Source: Mucilaginibacter corticis (GTDB lineage: Bacteria; Bacteroidota; Bacteroidia; Sphingobacteriales; Sphingobacteriaceae). Taken from it: DNA of 64,000 nucleotides. Numbering within the stretch: position 1 is the stretch's first letter; every line of letters starts with the position of its first letter. A model generated the notes under the pieces. That model did not search any database. It worked only from the letters and a program-made list of their open reading frames with translations, and was not told the DNA's origin. The translations under genes were made by a program, and so were the position numbers. Shown here piece after piece: positions 17,669-26,403 of this stretch. The stretch is taken from positions 372,001 to 436,000 of the forward strand of contig NZ_VLPK01000004.1 of assembly GCF_007558865.1 (NCBI RefSeq). Reading direction: 5' to 3'.

Positions 17669-19996
17669 ATGAATAAGTTCTTACTCACCGCTATTCCGCT
17701 GGCAATGGCAATAACCGTACATGCCCAGCAGGGAGCGGTTTTAACAGCCAAAGATTACGAGCATGCAGAACGTATGCTGGGCTACAATACCGAACCTTTA
17801 GTGAAACGCGACGGCATCCACCCAACCTGGCTGCCTGATGATCGTTTTTATTACCGTACCCCGGTTGCTGCAGGTAACCAGTTCATGCTGGTTAACCCTG
17901 CGAAGGGAACCAAGGCCACACCGGCTTTTGATCATCAGAAACTGGCCGCCGGGCTATCCACAGCTACAGGCAAACAATATACCGCGAACGAATTGCCCTT
18001 TAAGTCTTTTAATTTTTCGGCAGATGGAAAAGGTGTTATTTTTTCGGTAGATGGTAAGCAATGGAAGTTTGAGAATAACCTGGTTACAGAAGATGCCAGC
18101 GCTGTTAAAACAGCATCAACCACCGGTGCGCACAGCCGCCGCGGGGCTAAGCCTGTCGGTAACCCTAACGAGGTATTGTCGCCTAACGGACAAAAGGCTG
18201 CCTATATCAAAGATTTTAACTTATGGGTTCGCGATGTAAACACCAACCAGGAAACTCAGTTAACCACAGATGGTGTGAAGGACGATGGCTATGCCACAGA
18301 TAACGCCGGTTGGGCGCAGGGTGAAGCGCCGATACTGCTTTGGTCGCCCGACTCTAAGAAGATAGCCACCTTTCAACAGGATGAGCGTAAGGTGAATAAT
18401 ATGTACCTGGTGCCTACAGCCGTTGGCGCGCCAAAATTACAGCAATGGAAATATCCGTTCCCTGGCGATAAAGAGATCCCGATGCTGAGCCGGGTAATTA
18501 TTGATGTGGATAATCCCAAAGTAATTAAGCTGCAGGTTGACCCTGATCCGCACAGGTCGACCCTGAGCGATGATATTAAAGACGGCGACAAATGGGCCGA
18601 CGTATACTGGAGCGATGATGCCACCAAACTGGTTTTTGTATCAACCAACCGCGATCATAAACAAGCTAAAGTACGCATTGCCGACGCCGCTACCGGCACG
18701 GTTCGTGAGGTGTTTGAAGAAACCGTAAAAACTCAGTTCGAATCGGGCTGGGACGCGGTTAACTGGCGCTACCTGAGCAAAACAAACGAGATCCTTTGGT
18801 TCTCTGAGCGTGATAACTGGGGACACTTGTATTTATATGACGCTGCCACCGGCAAGCTAAAGAACCAGGTAACCAAAGGCAACTGGGTGCTTACCAACGT
18901 AGTTAAAGTTGACGAAAAGAACCGTGTAATATATTTTACTGCCGATGGCCTGGAAGACGAAAATCCCTACTTTACGCAGTTATGTAAAATAGGGCTGGAT
19001 GGCAAAGGCTTTACCGTGCTAACGCCGGGTGCAGGTAATCATACTGCAAGTTTCTCGCCGAAGGGTAATTTTATTGTTGATACCTATTCAAAACCTGATG
19101 TGCCGCCGGTAACCGTGTTGCGCAATTTACAGGGCAAACAAATTATGGAGCTGGAAAAGGTTGATGTCAGCCAGCTTGCTGCTACAGGATGGAAGCCTGT
19201 AGTGCCGTTTTCTGTTAAGGCGCATGATGGTAAAACAGACATCTACGGATTAATGTATGTGCCGCAAAACCTTGACCCGAACAAAAAGTACCCGATCATC
19301 GACTATATCTATCCTGGTCCGCAGGGTGGTAGCGTCGGCAGTTGGTCCTTTTATAGCGCGAGGGGCGACAATGGCGCTTTAGCTGCGCTGGGTTTTGTGG
19401 TGGTTGAGATTGAGGGTACCAGTAACCCGCTGCGCTCTAAAAGCTACCACGATATGAGCTACGGCAACATGGCCGATAATACGCTGGCCGACCAGGTGAC
19501 CGGCATACAACAACTGGCCGCTAGATACCCGTATATGGATCTGAACAAAGTAGGTATCTGGGGGCACTCGGGTGGTGGTTTTGCTACCGCAGGGGCCATG
19601 TTCCGCTACCCCGATTTCTTTAAGGTGGGCATAGCAGAATCAGGCAATCATGAAAACCGCAACTACGAGGATAACTGGGGCGAGCGTTACAATGGTTTGG
19701 TTGAGAACAGTGACTACGAGGCGCAGGCCAACCAAAACCTGGCTAAGAACCTTAAAGGCAAGCTTATGCTGGCCCACGGCTTAATGGACGATAACGTACC
19801 GCCGCAAAATACCTTACTGGTAGTTGAAGCCTTAGAGAAAGCCAACAAGAGTTTCGACCTGGTGGTGTTCCCTAATAAACCTCACGGTTATGGCGAGTAC
19901 TCTTACTACATGATGCGCCGTCGCTGGGATTACTTTGTAAAGAATCTGATGGGTGCAGAACCGCCTGTTAATTATAAGATCGGGCAGAAAAAATAA
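17669..19996 (+). CDS. S9 family peptidase, dipeptidyl-peptidase IV-like, secreted
   Basis: 775 residues; signal peptide ends at about residue 19 (ITVHAQ). Residues 40-500 form the DPPIV beta-propeller (DPPIV_N), and residues 540-765 the alpha/beta hydrolase. Catalytic serine in GIWGHSGGGFAT, aspartate in HGLMDDNVPP, histidine in NKPHGYG. It cleaves dipeptides, often X-Pro, from peptides in the periplasm. Only one domain order is visible and all triad residues are present, so it should be active. The usual glutamate motif for DPPIV N-terminus recognition was not located with certainty. Monocistronic by spacing. Confidence 0.92.
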   Translation: MNKFLLTAIPLAMAITVHAQQGAVLTAKDYEHAERMLGYNTEPLVKRDGIHPTWLPDDRFYYRTPVAAGNQFMLVNPAKGTKATPAFDHQKLAAGLSTATGKQYTANELPFKSFNFSADGKGVIFSVDGKQWKFENNLVTEDASAVKTASTTGAHSRRGAKPVGNPNEVLSPNGQKAAYIKDFNLWVRDVNTNQETQLTTDGVKDDGYATDNAGWAQGEAPILLWSPDSKKIATFQQDERKVNNMYLVPTAVGAPKLQQWKYPFPGDKEIPMLSRVIIDVDNPKVIKLQVDPDPHRSTLSDDIKDGDKWADVYWSDDATKLVFVSTNRDHKQAKVRIADAATGTVREVFEETVKTQFESGWDAVNWRYLSKTNEILWFSERDNWGHLYLYDAATGKLKNQVTKGNWVLTNVVKVDEKNRVIYFTADGLEDENPYFTQLCKIGLDGKGFTVLTPGAGNHTASFSPKGNFIVDTYSKPDVPPVTVLRNLQGKQIMELEKVDVSQLAATGWKPVVPFSVKAHDGKTDIYGLMYVPQNLDPNKKYPIIDYIYPGPQGGSVGSWSFYSARGDNGALAALGFVVVEIEGTSNPLRSKSYHDMSYGNMADNTLADQVTGIQQLAARYPYMDLNKVGIWGHSGGGFATAGAMFRYPDFFKVGIAESGNHENRNYEDNWGERYNGLVENSDYEAQANQNLAKNLKGKLMLAHGLMDDNVPPQNTLLVVEALEKANKSFDLVVFPNKPHGYGEYSYYMMRRRWDYFVKNLMGAEPPVNYKIGQKK

Positions 19997-20028
19997 ACAG
20001 TGCTGAACTAATATTAAAGTGGGTGGCC

Positions 20029-20213
20029 GGATGGTTATCCGCTTTTTTATTTACACGGGTATAGATATTAATACCGGTAGTAATAGTTGCCGTTTTTCGG
20101 GCATCGGGGCTTTTGCCGGTAGTAATATTTGCCGTTTTTCAGGTATCGGGTGTTATGCCGGTAGTAATTTTAACCGTTTTTCGGGTATCAGGCTTTATGC
20201 CGGCAGTAGGTTT
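20029..20213 (+). repeat. 42-bp tandem repeat (minisatellite), in frame as a 14-residue repeat
   Basis: The 454-bp gap between the S9 peptidase and arsR holds four CCGG-anchored units starting at 20074, 20116, 20158 and 20200, exactly 42 bp apart. Three are complete and the last is cut after about 14 bp. Each encodes the pattern AGSNxxRFSGIGxY in the frame that starts at ATG 20031 (GTG 20019) and ends at 20219, a 62-residue peptide. I cannot tell if it is translated; no clear ribosome-binding site is seen. A weak hairpin with a T-run (about 20029-20048) ahead of it may end the peptidase transcript. The remaining 20220-20426 shows nothing clear. Confidence 0.7.
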
Positions 20214-20426
20214 TATTAATAAATAATTGTAAATGAGGTTTTTAGGTGATTTTCAAAGAGCGGTGCCTCGTTTTTATGCAATCAACAGCTATAATTTTTC
20301 GCTCGTTTAATTTGGGCGGGTTATAGTTTGAGGTGATAGCAAGATGCAAAAAACTTGTCGAAATAATGGTGGCGATAGTTTGTCGGCGAGTTTATTGTTA
20401 AATAAAATGATAGACTTCAATTATTA

Positions 20427-20442
20427 ATCGTAATATTGCGAT
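20427..20442. promoter_or_regulatory. ArsR operator-like palindrome at the arsR start
   Basis: ATCGTAATATTGCGAT is a 16-bp palindrome with only one mismatched pair. It ends 8 bp before the arsR ATG, where self-repression would be expected. The same half-sites recur at 20799-20814. Confidence 0.65.
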
Positions 20443-20450
20443 ATAATAAA

Positions 20451-20780
20451 ATGGGAACTACCAAATCAGAAATATTTACCGACCGTCAGAATGAGCTGGC
20501 CGTGTTGTTAAAGGCAATAGCTCATCCCGCCAGGATAGCCATATTGCAGCACATTATGGCTGCAAACGCTTGTATTTGCGGCGATCTGGTAGACGAATTA
20601 GGTTTGGCGCAGGCAACGATATCCCAACATTTAAAAGAACTAAAAAACGCGGGCATCATACAGGGGACGATAGAAGGCGTTAAGGTGTGTTATTGTATCG
20701 AACCCAAAACATGGAAGCTTTTACAAACACAACTGGCAGATCTTTTTGGCGCATATCAAGGCCAAAATACTTGCTGTTAA
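20451..20780 (+). CDS. arsR: ArsR-family transcriptional repressor
   Basis: 109 residues from ATG 20451; a TTG 15 nt upstream is possible but would sit on the operator. The winged-helix fold is clear: LLKAIAHPARIAILQHI, then the CIC metal motif in ANACICGDLVDEL, and the recognition helix ATISQHLKELKNAGII. It should release DNA on binding arsenite or a similar thiophilic metal. It ends in a Cys-Cys pair. First gene of an operon with DUF6428, a small membrane peptide and arsC. Confidence 0.9.
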   Translation: MGTTKSEIFTDRQNELAVLLKAIAHPARIAILQHIMAANACICGDLVDELGLAQATISQHLKELKNAGIIQGTIEGVKVCYCIEPKTWKLLQTQLADLFGAYQGQNTCC

Positions 20781-20798
20781 AAAAATTTGAGCAAATCA

Positions 20799-20814
20799 AT
20801 CGTAATATTACAAT
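20799..20814. promoter_or_regulatory. Second ArsR operator-like palindrome
   Basis: ATCGTAATATTACAAT, a 16-bp palindrome with one mismatched pair, nearly the same as 20427-20442, overlapping the start of the DUF6428 gene at 20813. Suggests an internal regulated promoter or a second binding site. Confidence 0.5.
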
Positions 20815-21391
20815 GGATAAAATAGATACTACAACCGTAATGAACTGGCAGGATTTCAAAGCAAACCTGCTGTTACATCCTGAATTAACCCTGCAATTTC
20901 AATATGCAGCGGATATGTGGGTTGATGCCTCTTATCATATCACCGAGATCAAACAGGCGCCTATCGTATCAGTTGATTGCGGCGGAAAAATGAACAGCTG
21001 GACTGAAATTATTGTACAATTATGGGAGCCTTCCGGGAAAAACAATGCCTCTGCAATGGCAGTGGGCAAAGCCTTGTCAATTATTGAACTGGTTGAAAAA
21101 ACCTTACCGCTAAACCCACTGGGGCAGGTAAAGATCGAGTTCGGTAATTCGCAATTTGATACCAGGCAAATGTACCCGGGCGAAATAGCTATTGAAGGCA
21201 CAAACCTAATAGTAATGCTTAACCCTGATATCACGCAATGTAAGGCAATAGGACGGGGGCAAAGCTGCGGTACCACTGCAACCGGCGAAACTTGTTGTGA
21301 ACCGGCTACCGATGAAACTAAACCTAAGATCCAATTAAAAAATCTTGCGGTAGCAGATCCATGCTGCACGCCTGGTGCAGGCTGTTGTTAA
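20813..21391 (+). CDS. DUF6428 family protein, cysteine-rich tail
   Basis: 192 residues from ATG 20813. Core of about 130 residues (ELTLQFQYAADMWVDASYHI, and CGGKMNSWTEIIVQLWEP) matches the DUF6428 proteins found beside arsR and arsC in Bacteroidota. The tail has Cys-Cys pairs (GETCCEP, DPCCTPGAGCC), suggesting binding of arsenite or another soft metal. Function is not established. An upstream open frame overlapping arsR is not used. Confidence 0.75.
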   Translation: MDKIDTTTVMNWQDFKANLLLHPELTLQFQYAADMWVDASYHITEIKQAPIVSVDCGGKMNSWTEIIVQLWEPSGKNNASAMAVGKALSIIELVEKTLPLNPLGQVKIEFGNSQFDTRQMYPGEIAIEGTNLIVMLNPDITQCKAIGRGQSCGTTATGETCCEPATDETKPKIQLKNLAVADPCCTPGAGCC

Positions 21392-21517
21392 ATGTTTAAG
21401 TTATTAATTAAATATAAAAAGCCGGTAATTATTACCGCAGCCGTATTGGTTTTGCAACTGATATTTGGTTGGGATGCCAAATTCTGTATCATTAACCTGA
21501 TCTGGCTGTTTGTTTAA
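21392..21517 (+). CDS. 41-residue single-helix membrane peptide in the ars operon
   Basis: Starts on the base after the DUF6428 stop codon: MFKLLIKYKKPVIITAAVLV, then LQLIFGWDAKFCIINLIWLF and a final Val. One or two membrane helices and a basic N-terminus. It is followed 7 nt later by arsC. Too short for standard gene finding, but the spacing and composition suggest it is translated. No family is recognised. Confidence 0.5.
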   Translation: MFKLLIKYKKPVIITAAVLVLQLIFGWDAKFCIINLIWLFV

Positions 21518-21524
21518 AATTAGA

Positions 21525-21944
21525 ATGATGAAAAAAGTATTGGTGCTTTGCACCGGGAACAGTTGCCGCAGCCAAATGGCAGAAGGTTATTTGCGGCATT
21601 TTGCAGGCTATAAGGCTATGATTTATAGCGCTGGTATTGAAACGCATGGTGTTAACCCAAAAGCCATCGAAGCGATGAAAAGAGACAGTATAGATATCTC
21701 TGCCCATACATCAAACAATATTAATAAGTACATGGATATAGATTTTGATTTTGTGATAACCGTATGCGATAATGCTAAAGAAAGCTGCCCATATTTCCCC
21801 ACAAAAGCCGTTAAGCTGCACCATAATTTCCCCGACCCGGCAAAAGCCACCGGTAATGATGAAGAAGTGATGCAACAATTTTGCGAGGTTAGAGACATGA
21901 TAAAAGAATACGCCCGGAAATTTGTCGCGGATTATCTTGATTAA
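21525..21944 (+). CDS. arsC: Arsenate reductase, low-molecular-weight phosphatase type
   Basis: 139 residues from ATG 21525 (a second ATG follows at once). The P-loop CTGNSCRS (Cx5R) follows the first strand, and further cysteines occur near residues 80-86 (TVCDNAKESC) as in thioredoxin-coupled ArsC. DFPDP-like motif (NFPDPAK) is present. It reduces arsenate to arsenite using thioredoxin. The operon carries no ArsB or Acr3 pump within the window. Confidence 0.88.
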   Translation: MMKKVLVLCTGNSCRSQMAEGYLRHFAGYKAMIYSAGIETHGVNPKAIEAMKRDSIDISAHTSNNINKYMDIDFDFVITVCDNAKESCPYFPTKAVKLHHNFPDPAKATGNDEEVMQQFCEVRDMIKEYARKFVADYLD

Positions 21945-21998
21945 ACAAAAAAGCAATGTCTTTTACCTAAATTACACGGCAAACCCTTTAAACATTTC

Positions 21999-23132
21999 AT
22001 GCCGCCTGTTAATACACCTACTGCAAACATTTCAGATAAACATAAACTATTAGGGTTAGACCATCTCCGGGCGTTTGCCATATGTTATGTGGTGCTGTTT
22101 CATTACCGGCAATTTGGCCACCCGGATTGGGTGAATAAAGTGGGCGACTTTGGCTGGACGGGTGTCGACCTGTTTTTTGTTCTGAGCGGATTCCTTATCG
22201 CCGGGCAGCTATTTGCAACAATTGCAAAAGGCGGGGCTATTTCAATGAAGGAGTTTTTTACCAAAAGATTTTTCAGGATAATTCCGCCTTACCTGGTAAT
22301 GATTTGCCTGTATGTTAGTTTCCCATTTTTGCGTGAAAGGGAACACATGGCCGCTTTATGGCGATACCTTACCTTTACTACAAACTTCGGCCTTGATGTT
22401 TCTCAAACCGGCACCTTTACCCATTCATGGTCTTTATGCGTTGAGGAACAGTTTTATTTAATATTGCCGCTTTGTGTTTTACTTTTTAGCTATTTAAAAA
22501 TAGGCAAAAAATCGGCCTACCTTATCCTTACCTTATTCTTAGCCGGTTTTGCTATACGGTACCTGAATTGGCAGATCTGGATGCAACCTAACTTAAACAG
22601 CGATAATTTTGGAGCGCTTTTTAATGAGTTTATCTATTATCCTACCTACAACCGCTTAGACGCGCTGCTGGCCGGTGTAAGCGTCGCGGGCATCTACACA
22701 TTTTACCCGGAGATAAAAGACCGGATCAGCAAAAGAAGTAACCTGATCATGCAGGCCGGCGTAGTCTTGCTGATCCCTACATATTTTATCTGTACACCCC
22801 AGCCGACTTTTAGTACTACGGTATGGGGTTACCCGTTAATTGCTATCAGTTATGGGCTGATCGTGGCCTCGGTTGTTTGTCCCGGAAATATACTGTACAG
22901 CGTAAAATCATGGCTAACATCGCAAATAGCGACGTTGTCTTACGGTATTTATCTTACCCATAAGTTAGTTATCCATCTCACTCAAAATCTTCTTGAAAAA
23001 GCCGGGGCAGACCGAAACAGCAACCTGGTAATGCTTTGCTGTATATTAAGCTGTATAACCGGCGCGCTGTTGCTTCGGTACCTTGTTGAAAAACCGTCAT
23101 TAAGATTAAGAAATAAAATACTCAGCAGATAA
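21999..23132 (+). CDS. Acyltransferase 3 family membrane protein
   Basis: 377 residues, about ten membrane helices. LDHLRAFAICYVVLFHYRQF and FVLSGFLIAGQLF are the hallmarks, with the catalytic His in the first helix region. Full length for the family. Probably O-acylates a surface glycan or lipid. It follows arsC by 54 nt and might be co-transcribed. It is convergent with the monooxygenase gene at 23142, 9 bp away. Not related closely to the truncated acyltransferase at the left edge beyond family. Confidence 0.88.
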   Translation: MPPVNTPTANISDKHKLLGLDHLRAFAICYVVLFHYRQFGHPDWVNKVGDFGWTGVDLFFVLSGFLIAGQLFATIAKGGAISMKEFFTKRFFRIIPPYLVMICLYVSFPFLREREHMAALWRYLTFTTNFGLDVSQTGTFTHSWSLCVEEQFYLILPLCVLLFSYLKIGKKSAYLILTLFLAGFAIRYLNWQIWMQPNLNSDNFGALFNEFIYYPTYNRLDALLAGVSVAGIYTFYPEIKDRISKRSNLIMQAGVVLLIPTYFICTPQPTFSTTVWGYPLIAISYGLIVASVVCPGNILYSVKSWLTSQIATLSYGIYLTHKLVIHLTQNLLEKAGADRNSNLVMLCCILSCITGALLLRYLVEKPSLRLRNKILSR

Positions 23133-23141
23133 CGGCAAACA

Positions 23142-24278
23142 CTAAAACGATGTCTGCGTATTTCTTCTTCGGATAGCTTCTTCTGTTCTTGGGATAAAAT
23201 TTTCTCTTACATTTAATTCGGCGGTGGCCTGTACCTTTTCAATAAAGGGGCGAAGCGTATTATTATAATCGCGGAAAGCCGGTTCAAGATCCCCGTTATG
23301 TTTTTGCAGCGCGTCTGCCAAAGCCGTAGCGCCTATAACAGACAGCGATGCACCCATGCCGGCAGCCGGCGAAGCGCAATACCCCGCATCGCCAACTAAT
23401 GCCACGCGGCCTTTGGTCCACGCGGGCATTTTTACCTGGCAAAATTTGTCGAAGTAAAAATTACCGGAATGTTCCACTTCTTCCAGCAATTCGGTGGTTC
23501 GCCATTTCAGGCCAGTAAACTGTTCAGCAATGATCTTTCTTTGCTGATCGGTATCGCGGTAATCATAATCAATTTCTTTGTCTGAATTAAAGCAGAAAAT
23601 AATATCGGTTTTATTTTGGTAAGCATTCAGCATAATGGCTTTATCGGGCTCGCCATACAGGTGCATGGTTTTTTGTTTAACCAATAGTTTGTTTACAATG
23701 GTTAGCGAAAAATACGCCCCTAAAAAATGTACGTATTCGGCCTCATGGCCAAACCAGATCTTTCTTACACCCGAATGCAAACCGTCGCAGCCGATCACCA
23801 GGTCGAAAGCGCGTTGCTGGCCATCTTTAAAAGTAGCTTGTATATGGTCCGCGGTTTCGTTTAACGCGGTAATGCTGTTGTTAAACATAAATTCAACATC
23901 ATTTTTCAGGCCATCATAAACAATCCCCATAAATTTATCCCTTTCGATCTCGATCTCATCGTCGGGGAGTTCATTGCTTCCATCATTCAGTGATATCGAG
24001 CCTGCTGTAGTATCGTCGGCATTTTTAAACGCGATCATTTCTACGTTCAGGCGGTTGGCTATTAACTGTTCAAAGATGCCCATGCGTTTAACAGCATCTA
24101 CGGCAGATTCTTTAATGTCAACAGCGGCGCCGGCAGTGCGGAGCTGGCCTGCAATTTCAACAACAGTTACCCGGTAACCTAATTTGTTCATCCAGTAAGC
24201 GGTTGACAACCCGGCTATGCTGGCACCCGAGATAAGTATATTTTTAATTTTATTTAGCGATTCCATTTTTATGTGCAT
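23142..24278 (-). CDS. FAD-dependent monooxygenase (group A flavoprotein hydroxylase)
   Basis: 378 residues (ATG at 24266 is an alternative start). Dinucleotide-binding motif ILISGASIAGLSTAYWMNK (SGASIAG instead of the common GAGIAG), the mid-motif VIGCDGLHSGVRK (DG) and the FAD-ribityl motif VALVGDAGYCASPAAGMG. These are the three signatures of PHBH-type hydroxylases acting on aromatic or related substrates with NAD(P)H. It is the last gene of a unit that begins with an AraC regulator (24327-25145), 48 nt upstream. The substrate is unknown. Confidence 0.87.
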   Translation of the reverse strand: MHIKMESLNKIKNILISGASIAGLSTAYWMNKLGYRVTVVEIAGQLRTAGAAVDIKESAVDAVKRMGIFEQLIANRLNVEMIAFKNADDTTAGSISLNDGSNELPDDEIEIERDKFMGIVYDGLKNDVEFMFNNSITALNETADHIQATFKDGQQRAFDLVIGCDGLHSGVRKIWFGHEAEYVHFLGAYFSLTIVNKLLVKQKTMHLYGEPDKAIMLNAYQNKTDIIFCFNSDKEIDYDYRDTDQQRKIIAEQFTGLKWRTTELLEEVEHSGNFYFDKFCQVKMPAWTKGRVALVGDAGYCASPAAGMGASLSVIGATALADALQKHNGDLEPAFRDYNNTLRPFIEKVQATAELNVRENFIPRTEEAIRRRNTQTSF

Positions 24279-24326
24279 TTACTCAAATGAATAATTAATA
24301 GCACAAAATTGAAGAATGTCGCAGTT

Positions 24327-25145
24327 TCAGGATAGGACAAATGCGACAAGATCAGCGCTTACAGCCTCTTTGCCCGCCTTTGCTTTACGCGCGAATGCCG
24401 CCGCGGTGGTGCCGCTGTAACGTTTAAATTCCCTGTTCAGGTGAGATTGATCGGCATATCCCAGTTCATGGGCCAGGCCTGCGATATTGGCATCGGGGTA
24501 GCACCATAATTGGTTACGCGCCTGTTCAAAGCGCATCAGCCCCGATACATCTTTAACCGTATGCCCCGATGATTTTTTGAAGTTTCTTTCCAACGTGCGG
24601 ACAGTTGAATGAACAGCTTCTGCTATCCGGCTAACCGGCAGGGTACCATTTGCCTTTCGCATAGCCGCGCCCGCTTTATGTAACAAGGTGTTGGCCGCAA
24701 CACCCGATCGCGCATCAAGGAAATATTGTTTAACCAGTTCAAGCGCGTCATCAATCTTTCCATCCAGTATAAAAGTATTTAAAGCGGATTGCAAACGGGC
24801 TATTGGATGTTCAAATGCGTGTACCCGTTCTTTCCCGGAAGGTAGCCCCAACAAATCAAAAACCGCCCAGGGCAGGCATTTGATCCCGATGATTTCTAAA
24901 CGGTCCTCCGGGTAAAAAACAACAGGTTCATTAAGCAGACCTACCATAAAAGGGGATGGCAGTGGCTGCAAAGAGCCGTTATGCAGGATACTGCATCCGC
25001 TGCCGAAATGAAAAATGATCTCGGCATGCCCGTCTGGCATTACCTCAAAACCGTCTTTTGATTCTTCGCCATCCCACCTTACGTACCAAAAGCCCTGGAT
25101 AGCATCCTGTAGTTCTTCAGGAGATTCAATGTCTTGATGATGCAT
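24327..25145 (-). CDS. AraC-family regulator, DUF6597 N-terminus
   Basis: 272 residues. The N-terminal region (GFEVMPDGHAEIIFHFG, SPFMVGLLNEPVVFYP) is the DUF6597 type of ligand domain, and the C-terminal about 100 residues form the AraC HTH (RSIARTLERNF-like VRTLERNFKKSSGHTVKDVS, then LAHELGYADQSHLNREFKR). Closely similar to the regulator at 26404-27222 along the whole length, so the two are paralogues. It probably controls the flavin monooxygenase encoded directly downstream. Confidence 0.87.
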   Translation of the reverse strand: MHHQDIESPEELQDAIQGFWYVRWDGEESKDGFEVMPDGHAEIIFHFGSGCSILHNGSLQPLPSPFMVGLLNEPVVFYPEDRLEIIGIKCLPWAVFDLLGLPSGKERVHAFEHPIARLQSALNTFILDGKIDDALELVKQYFLDARSGVAANTLLHKAGAAMRKANGTLPVSRIAEAVHSTVRTLERNFKKSSGHTVKDVSGLMRFEQARNQLWCYPDANIAGLAHELGYADQSHLNREFKRYSGTTAAAFARKAKAGKEAVSADLVAFVLS

Positions 25146-25170
25146 ATTGAAAGATAGGTTTAATTTTCGT

Positions 25171-25195
25171 AGCGATGGGTTTTAAACCCATCGCT
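25171..25195. repeat. Perfect 12-bp inverted repeat
   Basis: AGCGATGGGTTT, one central T, AAACCCATCGCT, between the TetX-like gene and the AraC gene (both on the minus strand). It could be a terminator without a T-run, an operator of the AraC paralogue or a short palindromic repeat. Confidence 0.6.
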
Positions 25196-25201
25196 ATGGG
25201 G

Positions 25202-26362
25202 TTATTTTATCCCAAAAACGGCCAGCATTTTTTCAAGCGCGTCATCGCTGTGCATGCGTTCACCATTTTCAAGCGATCGTTTTGCCGCGGCTGATGCTCT
25301 TTTGCACATACTTTTTTCATAAAAAGCAATGGCATCTTTTAAAGTATTGTATTTGCCGGATGTTAAACATTCACTTAGTTCCAACGCGTCAAACATAGAT
25401 GTGTTTGCGCCTTCGCCCGCGAAGGGCGGCATTACATGCGCGGCATCGCCAAGTAAAGTTAAATTGGGCAGGCTTTCCCAGGTTTGATCTAAAGGCATAC
25501 AATATATCGGCCGCGGAATAGCTGGCATGGTGGCGTTTTCAAACAGTTCATACCAGGCGCTGCTCCATCCTGCATATTCTTTTTTAAACCATGCCAGTAC
25601 TTCTGCTTTATCCATGTAATCTAAACCACTGTTTGCAGCCCAGTTTTCATCCGGTTTAAAACTTGCATAAAAGCCCAGGCCACCCGTGCCTTTCTGCCCT
25701 CCCAATAAACATTTACCATTGCCGAAAGCCATTATCTTTCCGCCGTTCAATAGCTTGTAAATATTGGGTGCAGTTTTCTCTGCATCATCAATATTGATCT
25801 CGACCATGGTGACTCCCGAATAAAAACCTTTAATCGGGGTAACATACGGGCGGATCTTAGAGTTGGCACCATCTGCAGCAATAACCAAATCGGCGTAGGC
25901 AGATGTGCCATTTTTGAAATGCAATAACCAGCCATCGTTTTGCGCTTGCATCGATAAAAAATGGCTATCCCATACAACTGTATCCGGTTGTAATGATTCC
26001 AGGAATATTTTTCTTAACGCACCGCGATCTATTTCGGGCCGGGCAGGTTCACTGCCTTCGCTTTCAACCGGGTTAGTTTTGTGGTCGCTGAAAATGATCT
26101 CTGCGCGTTCATTTACAATCACTTTTTTATCTGCGCCCTTACGAACATTCTTTTTAAACACATCTATCAGATCTGCTTCGCGTAAAGCCGCCCAACCAGA
26201 TCCTTCGTGCATATCAAGCGGCGAACCCTGTACACGGGCATCTTTGTTAAGATCCCTTTCGTAAACTTTTACATTTAAGCCTTTAAGCTGTAATAGCCGT
26301 GCTAATGTTAACCCGCCCGGGCCTGCGCCTATAATAGCGATCTGTTTATTTTGTAACAACAT
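25202..26362 (-). CDS. TetX-like FAD-dependent monooxygenase
   Basis: 386 residues. The FAD fold begins IAIIGAGPGGLTLARLLQLK, with VYERDLNKDARVQGSPLDMH matching the TetX-type stretch, then LVIAADGANSKIR and the ribityl motif LGDAAHVMPPFAGEGANTS. The line ADLVI.A.G and the final ribityl motif are like those of tetracycline-inactivating TetX proteins more than of simple hydroxylases. Whether it acts on tetracyclines is not shown by sequence; many relatives in environmental Bacteroidota do not give resistance. It follows the AraC gene at 26404-27222 by 41 nt. Confidence 0.8.
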   Translation of the reverse strand: MLLQNKQIAIIGAGPGGLTLARLLQLKGLNVKVYERDLNKDARVQGSPLDMHEGSGWAALREADLIDVFKKNVRKGADKKVIVNERAEIIFSDHKTNPVESEGSEPARPEIDRGALRKIFLESLQPDTVVWDSHFLSMQAQNDGWLLHFKNGTSAYADLVIAADGANSKIRPYVTPIKGFYSGVTMVEINIDDAEKTAPNIYKLLNGGKIMAFGNGKCLLGGQKGTGGLGFYASFKPDENWAANSGLDYMDKAEVLAWFKKEYAGWSSAWYELFENATMPAIPRPIYCMPLDQTWESLPNLTLLGDAAHVMPPFAGEGANTSMFDALELSECLTSGKYNTLKDAIAFYEKSMCKRASAAAKRSLENGERMHSDDALEKMLAVFGIK

Positions 26363-26403
26363 ACCTTCATGTTTAGATTACAAAATTCAGCAATGCCGAT
26401 GCG

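Noticed and set aside
20072-20213. CRISPR-like array
   Set aside because: The 42-bp units are contiguous with no variable spacers and no cas genes are near; it is a tandem repeat.
20271-20290. Possible fourth copy of the 19-bp LacI motif (TTTTATGCAATCAACAGC)
   Set aside because: Only the GATTGCATAA half matches; the AACG half is missing.
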